Positions 18,132 to 26,333 of a stretch of DNA of 63,117 nt are shown piece after piece. Position 1 is the first letter of the stretch. Each line of letters opens with the position of its first letter. The stretch comes from an uncultured Pelagibacteraceae bacterium. Lineage in GTDB: Bacteria; Pseudomonadota; Alphaproteobacteria; Pelagibacterales; Pelagibacteraceae. The position numbers were made by a program, and so were the translations under genes. Below the pieces are notes generated by a model that had not been told where the DNA came from, did no database searches, and saw only the letters and a program-made list of their open reading frames with translations. Location: NCBI GenBank assembly GCA_902635335.1, contig CACPNO010000004.1:1-63117 (forward strand). The letters run 5' to 3'.

Positions 18132-19034
18132 TTAATATTCTTTTTTGAAGATATGTCTCTTACCTAATTTTTTTGCAAGTAATATCTGTTTTTGCCTCAT
18201 AGCAAATCTTGATTTTTGATCATCTGTTAAAGAATCGTGACATTTTGGACAATGAATGCCTTCTAAATATTTAGAAGATTTTTTTTCTTTGATAGAAACA
18301 GGTTTTCTGCAACCACTACAAATTGAATAACTCCCCTGCCTCAAGCCATGTTTTATTGAAACTCTATTATCAAAAACAAAACATTCGCCGTTCCATAGAC
18401 TATTTTTTTTATTAATATTATTCAGATAATTAATAATTCCGCCTTTTAAAACATATACATTTTTAAATCCTTTTTTTTTCAAATAAATATTTGCTTTTTC
18501 GCACCTGATACCGCCTGTACAAAACATTGCTATATTTTCGCTATTTTTAAATTGATTTAAATATTTAGGAAATTCACGAAAGTTTTCTATATTTGGATTT
18601 AAAGATTTTTTGAAAGTACCCACATCATACTCAAAAGATTTCCGTGCATCTATCAAAACTGTATCCTTTTTTTTAATTATTTTATTCCATTCCATTGGAT
18701 TTAGGTTGTTCTTAGGAAAATTATAGTTTCTAACTTTAAAACCCATTGGAACAACTTCTTTTTTGATTTTAATTTTAAGTTTATGAAATGGATCAAATTT
18801 ACTATTAGAATTATTTTCTGAATTAAATTTTTTTATAGATAATATTTTTTTTAGAAGTTTATTGAATTTTAAAAGGTTATTTTTTTTATCTGAAATTGTT
18901 CCATTAACACCTTCGGGTGAAATTATTATTGTTCCTCTAATTTCATAATCTTTAAGATTATTTTCTAATCTATTTTTCAATTTTTTAAGATTATTAAGTT
19001 TTTTAAATTTATAAAAACCAAAAATATTGAACAT
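18132..19034 (-). CDS. trhO: tRNA uridine(34) hydroxylase, rhodanese-domain protein
   Basis: TrhO (YceA) hydroxylates U34 of tRNAs to 5-hydroxyuridine without needing prephenate. The 300-residue protein has the N-terminal acylphosphatase-like region with GTIIISPEGVNGT (34-46), a rhodanese domain with catalytic C172 in FCTGGIRCEKA, and a C-terminal four-cysteine module (C239, C242, C262, C265). The C-terminal DQKSRFAMRQKQ block is also typical. The ATG shares one base with the methyltransferase stop upstream (TAATG). Confidence 0.92.
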   Translation of the reverse strand: MFNIFGFYKFKKLNNLKKLKNRLENNLKDYEIRGTIIISPEGVNGTISDKKNNLLKFNKLLKKILSIKKFNSENNSNSKFDPFHKLKIKIKKEVVPMGFKVRNYNFPKNNLNPMEWNKIIKKKDTVLIDARKSFEYDVGTFKKSLNPNIENFREFPKYLNQFKNSENIAMFCTGGIRCEKANIYLKKKGFKNVYVLKGGIINYLNNINKKNSLWNGECFVFDNRVSIKHGLRQGSYSICSGCRKPVSIKEKKSSKYLEGIHCPKCHDSLTDDQKSRFAMRQKQILLAKKLGKRHIFKKEY

Positions 19035-19684
19035 TATAAAACCCTACAAACAGTCATTCCATCTCCTAATGGGATAATTATTTGTTCTACTCTTTTATCA
19101 GTTGATACATGCTCATTTAATTCTCTAATATTTAATGTAAATTTATCCATATTATCTTCATCTGCAACTTCACCATGCCATAAAACATTATCAATAATGA
19201 TCAAACCACCTTTTTTTATTATTTTTAATGATTTTTCATAATATTCTTTATAGTTAAGCTTATCAGCATCAATAAAAACCATATCATATTTTTGTTTTTT
19301 TAATTCATCTAAACTATCTAGCGCAGGTTTTACAATCGTTTGAATTTTTTTATCTTGATTTGCTTTCTTAAAAAAACTTACTGCAATCTTGTTTGTCTCT
19401 TGGTCTTTATCAAGTGCTGTAAGTTTTCCATCATCAGGAAGTGCAAGGGCAATAGAAAGTGCACTTAAACCAGTAAAAGTTCCAATCTCAAGCACATTTT
19501 TTATATTAGATATTTTTATTATTAAATGTAGAAAATGACATTGAGATATTGCTACTTGCATTCTTTTTTCATTTCCAAGGGTATTATTATAATCTATGAT
19601 TTCTTTTTGAACTGAGTTTAGTTTAAAACTAAAATTATTAATATATTTTTCGATTTTTTCAGAAATTTCAATATTCTTTCCCAT
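19034..19684 (-). CDS. SAM-dependent O-methyltransferase, caffeoyl-CoA OMT-like family
   Basis: A 216-residue Rossmann methyltransferase of the Methyltransf_3 type. The SAM-binding motif VLEIGTFTGLS is at 64-74, the acidic LTALDKD follows at 88-94, and the metal-binding residues expected for this family are D139/D141 (FIDADK) and D165-N166 (IIDNVLWHG). Bacterial relatives include tRNA 5-hydroxyuridine methyltransferase TrmR. Because the gene is directly coupled to trhO, which makes 5-hydroxyuridine at U34, a TrmR-like role producing 5-methoxyuridine is attractive; this is inference from context. Confidence 0.85.
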   Translation of the reverse strand: MGKNIEISEKIEKYINNFSFKLNSVQKEIIDYNNTLGNEKRMQVAISQCHFLHLIIKISNIKNVLEIGTFTGLSALSIALALPDDGKLTALDKDQETNKIAVSFFKKANQDKKIQTIVKPALDSLDELKKQKYDMVFIDADKLNYKEYYEKSLKIIKKGGLIIIDNVLWHGEVADEDNMDKFTLNIRELNEHVSTDKRVEQIIIPLGDGMTVCRVL

Positions 19685-19692
19685 CTATCTTA

Positions 19693-19698
19693 ATTATA
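19693..19698 (-). promoter_or_regulatory. Candidate -10 element for the methyltransferase-trhO pair
   Basis: On the minus strand a perfect TATAAT sits in the 37-base gap between gatB and the methyltransferase, 8 bases before its ATG. The -35 match is weak (TTTAAC at a 17-base spacing). If used, the leader would be very short. Confidence 0.25.
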
Positions 19699-19721
19699 TA
19701 ATGACTATAGGTTTAGTTAAA

Positions 19722-21197
19722 TTAAAGTTTCTTCTTTAATATTTCATTAATTAAATGAGGGTTAGCTTTTCCACCAGAAGCTTTCATTGCCTGTCCAACA
19801 AAGAAGCCAAATAGCTTTTCTTTTCCTTGTTTATACTCAATAGCTTTTTCTCTGTTATCATTGATTATTTTATCAATTAATGCCTCTAATGCTTTTGGAT
19901 CACTTTCTTGCTTTAACCCTTTTTCCTCAACAATTATTTGAGGGTCTATGTCACCATCTAACATTAACTCAAATATTGTCTTAGCAATTTTTCCTGAGAT
20001 TGTTCCATTTTTAATTAAATTAATCAATTTTGCCAAATTTTTTGCACTTATTGGACTTTGAGCAATTTCAATATTTTTTTCATTTAAAACTGCAAATAAT
20101 TCTCCTGTAATCCAATTTACGGCTAGTTTCATGTCACGGTTTTTACCCATTTTGGCAACAACTTCTTCAAAATATTTAGCTGTATCGATATCAGAGACCA
20201 GTATTGTTGCTTCATAAGGTGACACTTTAAATTCATCAATAAATCTTTTCTTTTTATCATCTGGTAATTCAGGGATTTCAGATTTTAGTTTATCAATAAA
20301 TTCATCCGTAACTTCTAATGGAAGTAAATCTGGATCTGGAAAGTATCTATAGTCATGAGCATCTTCTTTCGACCTCATTGATCTTGTTTCATTTTTTTTT
20401 GTATCAAAAAGCCTTGTTTCTTGATCTATTTCTTGACCTTCTTCTATTAAATCGACTTGTCTATTTGCTTCATAAATAATTGCCATTTGCATGAATTTGA
20501 TAGAATTAACATTTTTTATTTCACATCTTGTTCCTAAATCTGTTGAGCCTTTTATTCTTACAGACACATTAACATCAGCTCTTAAGGATCCCTCTTGCAT
20601 GTTCCCATCGCAAGTTCCTAAATATCTCATAATAGATCTAAGTTTTTTTATATAAGCATTCACTTCATCTGGTGATCTTAGATCAGGCTTACTAACAATC
20701 TCCATTAAAGCTACACCTGATCTATTAAGATCAACTAGTGTATTACTAGGATCAATATCATGAATACTTTTACCTGCATCCTGCTCTAAATGTAATCTTT
20801 CTATTCCAACCTGTTTTTGACCTTCAGGCATATCCAAAATAACATTACCCTCACCCACGATTGGGTATTTGTATTGTGAAATTTGATAACCCTGAGGTAA
20901 ATCTGCATAAAAATAATTCTTTCTATCAAAAACAGACTTATTATTGATCTTAGCTCTTAAACCAATGCCAGTTTTTATAGCTTGTTTAACACAAAATTCA
21001 TTAATTACTGGAAGCATGCCTGGAAAAGCTGCATCAACTAAGCTTACTTGAGTATTAGGTTCAGCACCAAATTTTGTAGAAGAAGATGAAAAAAGTTTTG
21101 AATTTGATGTTACTTGAGCATGAACTTCAAGTCCTATAACAACTTCATAAACATTATCATTTCTTTCAATTAAATATTCCGAATTATTTTTAGACAT
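19722..21197 (-). CDS. gatB: Asp-tRNA(Asn)/Glu-tRNA(Gln) amidotransferase subunit B
   Basis: tRNA-binding and kinase/transamidase subunit that converts misacylated Glu-tRNA(Gln) or Asp-tRNA(Asn). Family marks: [24 protein letters not shown], the [14 protein letters not shown] block and the Yqey-like C-terminal tail ending [18 protein letters not shown] chose the ATG at 21197, which gives 491 residues and a TAATG coupling with the gatA stop; a GTG at 21212 would add five residues. Its presence implies that the cell makes Gln-tRNA and/or Asn-tRNA indirectly. Confidence 0.95.
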   Translation of the reverse strand: MSKNNSEYLIERNDNVYEVVIGLEVHAQVTSNSKLFSSSSTKFGAEPNTQVSLVDAAFPGMLPVINEFCVKQAIKTGIGLRAKINNKSVFDRKNYFYADLPQGYQISQYKYPIVGEGNVILDMPEGQKQVGIERLHLEQDAGKSIHDIDPSNTLVDLNRSGVALMEIVSKPDLRSPDEVNAYIKKLRSIMRYLGTCDGNMQEGSLRADVNVSVRIKGSTDLGTRCEIKNVNSIKFMQMAIIYEANRQVDLIEEGQEIDQETRLFDTKKNETRSMRSKEDAHDYRYFPDPDLLPLEVTDEFIDKLKSEIPELPDDKKKRFIDEFKVSPYEATILVSDIDTAKYFEEVVAKMGKNRDMKLAVNWITGELFAVLNEKNIEIAQSPISAKNLAKLINLIKNGTISGKIAKTIFELMLDGDIDPQIIVEEKGLKQESDPKALEALIDKIINDNREKAIEYKQGKEKLFGFFVGQAMKASGGKANPHLINEILKKKL

Positions 21198-22654
21198 TAT
21201 TTCATCCACCAATCAGCTATATTATTTTTATAATTGATTTTTTCCTCCATTGAATAAGCAATATTTAAAACTGTTTGTTCATCAAACGGTTTACCTATTA
21301 TTTGTAAACCCAATGGATAATTATTTTTATCTACACCTGCAGGTATTGAAATTCCAGGTAAACCTGCAAGGTTTACTGGAACAGTAAATATATCATTTAA
21401 ATACATTGAAACTGGATCATTAGATTTTTCTCCTATTTTAAATGCAGAACTAGGTGTTGAAGGTGTCAAAATAGCATCTACTTTATTATAAGCTTGGTCA
21501 AAATCTTGTTTAATTAATTGTCTAACTTTTTGAGCTTTAAGATAGTAAGCATCATAATATCCAGAAGATAAAACATAGGTGCCAATCATTACCCTTCTCT
21601 TTACTTCTTCACCAAATCCCTCTGATCTAGTTTTTTCATACATATCAATTAAATTTTTCCCGGAAGATCTTAGACCATATTTAACACCATCATATCTTGC
21701 TAAATTAGATGATGCTTCAGCTGGCGCTACAATATAATAAGTTGGTAAAGCATAGCTAGTATGAGGTAATGAAATATCAATTATTTTTGCTCCACAATCT
21801 TTTGCATACTCAATACCTTTTTTCCAAAGTTTCTCAATTTCGTCTGGCATCCCATCAACTCTATATTCTTTTGGAATACCGATTTTTAAACCTTTAATAT
21901 TTCTAGTTAGCTTTGATGAATAATTATTTCTTTTAAAATCAATTGAGGTTGAATCTTTTTTATCAAATGATGAGATCACCTCTAAAAGAATGGAGCTATC
22001 TTTGACATCTTTGCTCATTGGACCTGCTTGATCTAGAGATGATGCAAAAGCAACAATTCCATATCTTGAACAGCTGCCATAAGTAGGTTTTAGTCCTACT
22101 GTACCAGTAAAGGAGGCAGGTTGCCTAATAGATCCACCAGTGTCAGTGCCTATTGTTACAGGTGTTAAATTAGCTGCTAAAGCCGCTGAAGAACCACCAG
22201 ATGATCCACCAGGAACTAAATCTTCTGCGATTGGGTTTTGAACATTGCCAAAAAAACTTGTTTCATTAGATGATCCCATTGCAAATTCATCACAATTAAG
22301 TTTGCCAAGCAATATGCCTCCCTCGTTCCATATATTTTGTGTTACAGTAGATTCATATGTTGGTACAAAATTATTTAAGATATTGCTTCCAGCTGTTGTT
22401 TTTACTTCATTTGTGCAAAAGAGATCTTTTACAGCAATTGGAATGCCTGGAAGTTTTAAATCAAAATTTGGTTTATCATCAAACTCTTTTGAAAGTTTAA
22501 GACAATTTTCAAAATTTTCAGTTACATATGCATTTATTTTTTTTGACTTTTCAGCTCTATCAACAAAAGATTTTGCAGCTTCATTTGAAGATATTTTTTT
22601 CTCTTTAATATTTTTAATTAATTCATAAAGTGTTAAAGATGTTATTTCAGACAT
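21197..22654 (-). CDS. gatA: Asp-tRNA(Asn)/Glu-tRNA(Gln) amidotransferase subunit A
   Basis: Glutaminase subunit that releases ammonia for the transamidation in GatB. It is an amidase-signature enzyme of 485 residues with the Lys-Ser-cisSer triad at K76 (PIAVKDLFC), S151 (GGSSGGSS) and S175 ([10 protein letters not shown]); the spacing matches the bacterial enzymes. The C-terminal [10 protein letters not shown] and YPLGLQIIG are typical. It is translationally coupled to gatC by TAATG at 22654 and to gatB at 21197. Confidence 0.97.
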   Translation of the reverse strand: MSEITSLTLYELIKNIKEKKISSNEAAKSFVDRAEKSKKINAYVTENFENCLKLSKEFDDKPNFDLKLPGIPIAVKDLFCTNEVKTTAGSNILNNFVPTYESTVTQNIWNEGGILLGKLNCDEFAMGSSNETSFFGNVQNPIAEDLVPGGSSGGSSAALAANLTPVTIGTDTGGSIRQPASFTGTVGLKPTYGSCSRYGIVAFASSLDQAGPMSKDVKDSSILLEVISSFDKKDSTSIDFKRNNYSSKLTRNIKGLKIGIPKEYRVDGMPDEIEKLWKKGIEYAKDCGAKIIDISLPHTSYALPTYYIVAPAEASSNLARYDGVKYGLRSSGKNLIDMYEKTRSEGFGEEVKRRVMIGTYVLSSGYYDAYYLKAQKVRQLIKQDFDQAYNKVDAILTPSTPSSAFKIGEKSNDPVSMYLNDIFTVPVNLAGLPGISIPAGVDKNNYPLGLQIIGKPFDEQTVLNIAYSMEEKINYKNNIADWWMK

Positions 22655-22941
22655 TACTCAACAACTTTCGGTACAACAAAAAAATCATCATTTTTTTCTG
22701 GTGAATTTTTTAATATTTTTTCTCTTATATTTTCACTAGTTATTTTATCATCTCTAAATCTTAAAGTTGTTTCAGCTATAGAAGTTAATGGTTCAACATT
22801 ATCTGTATTTAATTCATTTAATTTTTCAATAAATTCAAATATTGAATTCATATCAGTTGCTAGTTTTTCTGCTTTTTTCTCATCTAGTGAGATTCTAGCT
22901 AATTTTGATATGTGTTTTACAGTTTTAAGATCTATAGTCAT
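22654..22941 (-). CDS. gatC: Asp-tRNA(Asn)/Glu-tRNA(Gln) amidotransferase subunit C
   Basis: Small stabilising subunit wrapping the GatA-GatB interface. The ATG at 22941 gives 95 residues beginning [19 protein letters not shown], the normal GatC N-terminus. An in-frame upstream ATG at 22971 would add ten residues lacking similarity and intrude on the divergent promoter region. C-terminal motifs [14 protein letters not shown] and FFVVPKVVE are typical. It heads gatCAB. Confidence 0.95.
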   Translation of the reverse strand: MTIDLKTVKHISKLARISLDEKKAEKLATDMNSIFEFIEKLNELNTDNVEPLTSIAETTLRFRDDKITSENIREKILKNSPEKNDDFFVVPKVVE

Positions 22942-22991
22942 ATGGTAAAAAATATTGTCGCAAAATACCACTTAAGTTAAAAATATACAAT

Positions 22992-23447
22992 ATGATCACA
23001 ATTAACGAGTTCAAATCAAAAGTATCAGATGGATCAAGAATTATAGGTATAGATTTGGGTTCAAAAAGGATTGGAATTGCAATAAGCGATGGCAATCAAA
23101 AAATTGCTACGCCTTATAAAACTTTAGAAAAAATAAAGTCTTCTAAATTAATTGAAGATATTAAGAGTATAATCAAGGAGAACGATGTCAAAGGTATAAT
23201 AGTTGGGAATCCAATAAATATGGATGGTTCATATGGAAAATCATCACAATCAGCTAAAGACATAGCAATCAATCTTGCAGATAAAATTAACATTCCTGTT
23301 TGTCTATGGGATGAAAGATTATCTACAGTTGGAGCTTTTAATTTGTCCAGTGAATTGGATATAAACGTTAGCAAAAGAGAGAAAGATATAGATAAATTTG
23401 CTGCAGCATTTATTTTACAAGGAGCCCTAGATTATTTACAGAATTAA
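22992..23447 (+). CDS. ruvX: Putative pre-16S rRNA nuclease (RuvX/YqgF)
   Basis: YqgF-family RNase H-fold nuclease implicated in 16S rRNA 5'-end maturation. The 151 residues include GIDLGSKRIGIAISD (D21 of the active site), IIVGNPINMDGSYG, LWDERLSTVGA and the final acidic DKFAAAFILQG, all typical. The start is divergent from gatC with a 50-base gap. A strong hairpin separates it from pyrB. Confidence 0.94.
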   Translation: MITINEFKSKVSDGSRIIGIDLGSKRIGIAISDGNQKIATPYKTLEKIKSSKLIEDIKSIIKENDVKGIIVGNPINMDGSYGKSSQSAKDIAINLADKINIPVCLWDERLSTVGAFNLSSELDINVSKREKDIDKFAAAFILQGALDYLQN

Positions 23448-23458
23448 TGCTTGCATAG

Positions 23459-23484
23459 TTAACTCTATATAGTTATAGAGTTAA
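23459..23484 (+). terminator. Perfect 11-base inverted repeat followed by T4, between ruvX and pyrB
   Basis: TTAACTCTATA (23459-23469), loop TAGT, and its exact complement TATAGAGTTAA (23474-23484), directly followed by TTTT (23485-23488) and then the pyrB ATG at 23490. It could terminate ruvX transcription or act as a pyrB attenuator, and it covers the pyrB ribosome-binding region. The stem is AT-rich and the T-run short, so termination strength is uncertain. Confidence 0.55.
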
Positions 23485-23489
23485 TTTTA

Positions 23490-24431
23490 ATGGCAATTAA
23501 ATCCAAAAAAGCTATTAAAATTTCCCAAAAACATTTGTTAGGTATTCAAGACTTATCAGTCAATGATGTAAATATAATTTTGAATGAAGCCTCAAAATTC
23601 ATTGAGTTAAACAAAAGCAAAAACAAAAAGCTTGATATTTTAAAAGGTAAAACGCAAATAAATTTATTTTTTGAACCTTCGACCAGGACTCAAAGTTCTT
23701 TTGAATTAGCAGGAAAAAGATTAGGTGCAGATGTAATGTCAATGAATATTACAAACTCTGCTATAAAAAAAGGTGAAACTCTAATAGATACAGCAATGAC
23801 ATTAAATGCAATGCATCCAGATATCATCGTTATAAGGCATCAAGATTCAGGTGCTTGTAATTTGTTATCTCAAAAAGTTAATTGTGCAGTTCTAAATGCA
23901 GGAGATGGACGAAGAGAACACCCTACTCAAGCTCTACTAGATGCGTTAACTATAATAAATAGAAGAAAAAAAATAGAAGGTCTTAAAATAGCTATATGTG
24001 GAGATATTCTTCATTCAAGAGTAGCAAGATCAAATATTTATTTACTAAACATGTTAGGTGCTGAAGTAAATATAGTAGCTCCAACTAATCTTATGCCAAA
24101 TGAAATAGAAAGATTTGGTGTCAATATTTTTTCAGATATGAAAAAAGGAGTTAAAGACTGTGACATAGTGATGATGTTAAGACTTCAGAATGAAAGAATG
24201 ACAAGTTCTTTTCTATCTTCTAACAGAGAATACTATGAATATTACGGTTTAACACCAGACAAAATAAAATTTGCTAGAGAAGATGCGCTTATAATGCACC
24301 CAGGTCCAATGAACAGAGGAATTGAAATTGATACAAACTTAGCAGACGATATTAATAAAAGTGTAATTAAAGAACAAGTTGAATTAGGAGTAGCAGTAAG
24401 AATGGCTTGCTTAAAGATATTTTGTGAATAA
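23490..24431 (+). CDS. pyrB: Aspartate carbamoyltransferase catalytic chain
   Basis: Transfers the carbamoyl group from carbamoyl phosphate to aspartate, an early step of pyrimidine synthesis. The 313-residue protein has the carbamoyl-phosphate motif [11 protein letters not shown] (S64-T67), the [11 protein letters not shown] block and MLRLQNERM. No regulatory chain pyrI is adjacent, as in class A ATCases that assemble with a dihydroorotase-like partner. The stop TAA is followed directly by the ATG of that partner gene. Confidence 0.97.
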   Translation: MAIKSKKAIKISQKHLLGIQDLSVNDVNIILNEASKFIELNKSKNKKLDILKGKTQINLFFEPSTRTQSSFELAGKRLGADVMSMNITNSAIKKGETLIDTAMTLNAMHPDIIVIRHQDSGACNLLSQKVNCAVLNAGDGRREHPTQALLDALTIINRRKKIEGLKIAICGDILHSRVARSNIYLLNMLGAEVNIVAPTNLMPNEIERFGVNIFSDMKKGVKDCDIVMMLRLQNERMTSSFLSSNREYYEYYGLTPDKIKFAREDALIMHPGPMNRGIEIDTNLADDINKSVIKEQVELGVAVRMACLKIFCE

Positions 24432-25721
24432 ATGAAAAAAAAATACTTTATAAATGCAAATATAATTGATCCGTATAATTCATTAAATGAGACAGGTGGA
24501 TTAATAATTGACGAAAATGGAAAAATTGAAGGTGTTGGTAAAAAAGTAAATACTAATAATATTCCATCTCGAGAAAAAGTAATCGATTTAAAAGGTAAGT
24601 ATATATTCCCTGGTTTGGTAGATATGCGTGTATTTGTTGGTGAGCCTGGTTTTGAATATAAAGAAAATTTTAGAACATTAAGCGAAGCTGCTTTATCAGG
24701 TGGAGTGACATCCGTTGTAACAATGCCTAACACAAATCCAGTGATTGATAATGTTTCAATTGTTGATTTTCTTAGAAGAAGAGGAAGAGATAAATCTAAA
24801 ATAAATATTTTTCCAACTGCTGCATTAACTGTAAATACAGAGGGAGAGAACATGACTGAATTTGGGTTATTGCAAGGAAAAGGGATTATTGGATTTACAG
24901 ATGGAATTAAAACTATTCAAAACCCAAGAATAATGAATAGAATTATGAATTCAGCCTCAGATTTAAATTCTTTAATTATACAACATGCAGAAGATGCAGA
25001 GTTATCAAAAGATGGAATGATTAGTGATGGCATAATTGCTACAAAACTTGGTTTGCAGGGAATTCCTGTAAGTGCAGAATTGTTAATCTTAGAAAGAGAT
25101 TTAACTTTATTAGAGTATAACAATTGTAGATATCATATATCACAAATTTCATCAGCGAATTCAGTTGAAATAATTAGAGAGAGAAAGAAAAAAGTTAATT
25201 TTAGCTGCGGTGTTTCAATTAATAATTTATCTTTAAACGAAAATGATATTGGTGATTTCAAAACATTTTTAAAGTTGTCTCCACCTTTAAGAACCGAAGA
25301 TGATAGAAATGCTCTAGTTCAAGGGTTGGTTGATGAAACGATTGATGTAATAGTATCTGACCATAAACCTGAAGACGAAGAAAATAAAAGATTAACTTTT
25401 GCACAAGCAGAAACTGGTGCATCGGGTATCGAAACTTTATTGCCATTAAGTTTAGAGTTATATCATAACGGATCAGTAAAATTAGAAACTATTATAAAGG
25501 CTTTAACATCTAGTCCTGCAAAAATACTTAAAATAAATAAAGGTAATTTATCAATAGGTAATGATGGTGACTTTTGTATTGTAGACATAAACAAACCATG
25601 GATAGTGAGAAAAGAAAAATTAATATCAAAATCAAAAAATACTCCAATAGAAGATAAAAAATTGCAAGGTAAAGTAATGAATACTTTTGTTAATGGAGAA
25701 GAATTATTTAAAGCTGAATAA
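24432..25721 (+). CDS. pyrC: Dihydroorotase homologue lacking several metal ligands, probable ATCase partner
   Basis: A 429-residue amidohydrolase of the multifunctional-complex dihydroorotase type. Active dihydroorotases open with HxH in the stretch DxHxHxREPG; here it reads DMRVFVGEPG, so R66 and F68 replace both histidines. A later ligand histidine is Q238 (YHISQISS). H185 (QHAED) and D310 (SDHKP) remain, as does D157 in FTDG. Loss of these ligands suggests a non-catalytic, PyrX-like structural partner for PyrB, as known in pseudomonads. A true dihydroorotase would then be encoded elsewhere. Directly adjacent to pyrB; overlaps plsY by one base. Confidence 0.9.
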   Translation: MKKKYFINANIIDPYNSLNETGGLIIDENGKIEGVGKKVNTNNIPSREKVIDLKGKYIFPGLVDMRVFVGEPGFEYKENFRTLSEAALSGGVTSVVTMPNTNPVIDNVSIVDFLRRRGRDKSKINIFPTAALTVNTEGENMTEFGLLQGKGIIGFTDGIKTIQNPRIMNRIMNSASDLNSLIIQHAEDAELSKDGMISDGIIATKLGLQGIPVSAELLILERDLTLLEYNNCRYHISQISSANSVEIIRERKKKVNFSCGVSINNLSLNENDIGDFKTFLKLSPPLRTEDDRNALVQGLVDETIDVIVSDHKPEDEENKRLTFAQAETGASGIETLLPLSLELYHNGSVKLETIIKALTSSPAKILKINKGNLSIGNDGDFCIVDINKPWIVRKEKLISKSKNTPIEDKKLQGKVMNTFVNGEELFKAE

Positions 25722-26296
25722 TGGATTATATAATTACAGCTTTAATATCTTATTTATTTGGTTCAATTCCTTTTGGATATATATTTACAAAAATATTTCT
25801 TAAAAAAGATATAAGAGATGTGGGGTCTGGAAATATAGGAGCAACAAATGTTTTAAGAACAGGAAATAAAAGATTAGGATATTTAACCCTAATACTAGAT
25901 ATTTTAAAAGCTGTTATACCTGTTATTTATGTAAAGCTTTATTATCCTGATTTAATTTTTATTTCTGCACTTTGTGCTTTTTTAGGTCATTTATTTCCAG
26001 TTTGGTTAAAATTTGATGGTGGTAAGGGTGTTGCAACATTTGTGGGAATACTAATTTCAATAAATATTTATTATGCATTAATATTTGGGATTATTTGGGT
26101 TTTAACCTTTATTATATCTAAATATTCTTCCCTATCTTCTTTAATTGCATCAATCTCAATACCAATTTACATATTAATTTTAGGTAATGGTAATTTTATT
26201 TTTTTTACCATTATGTTTGTATTAATTTTTTATACACATAGAGAAAATATAAAAAGATTAATAAACAAAGAAGAAACAAAGAGTAAAATTTATTAA
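25721..26296 (+). CDS. plsY: Acyl-phosphate:glycerol-3-phosphate acyltransferase
   Basis: Integral membrane enzyme making lysophosphatidate from acyl phosphate, the first step of phospholipid synthesis in PlsX/PlsY bacteria. The 191 residues contain about five membrane segments and the three PlsY motifs: FGSIPFGY followed by GSGNIGATNVLR, the second-loop GHLFPVWLKFDGGKGVAT, and the third loop near YTHRENIKRL. It begins at TAATG shared with the pyrC homologue. dprA often follows in relatives, but topA comes next here. Confidence 0.95.
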   Translation: MDYIITALISYLFGSIPFGYIFTKIFLKKDIRDVGSGNIGATNVLRTGNKRLGYLTLILDILKAVIPVIYVKLYYPDLIFISALCAFLGHLFPVWLKFDGGKGVATFVGILISINIYYALIFGIIWVLTFIISKYSSLSSLIASISIPIYILILGNGNFIFFTIMFVLIFYTHRENIKRLINKEETKSKIY

Positions 26297-26305
26297 TTTG
26301 ACAGT

Positions 26306-26324
26306 TAAGTAGTTATAAGTAGTT
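26306..26324 (+). repeat. 9-base direct repeat at 10-base period upstream of topA
   Basis: TAAGTAGTT occurs at 26306-26314 and again at 26316-26324, one helical turn apart, in the 37-base plsY-topA gap. TTGACA at 26298-26303 precedes it, but no -10 stands at the right spacing. The repeat could be a protein-binding site controlling topA or chance in AT-rich DNA. Confidence 0.4.
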
Positions 26325-26333
26325 TCAACAATA

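Noticed and set aside
22942-22971. A longer gatC start at 22971
   Set aside because: GatC proteins begin close to the [10 protein letters not shown] position; the extension lacks similarity and fills the divergent gap.
24242-24853. A 203-codon open frame on the minus strand opposite pyrB and the pyrC homologue
   Set aside because: It is antisense to two well-conserved genes, has no recognisable domain, and such frames are common opposite coding DNA here.
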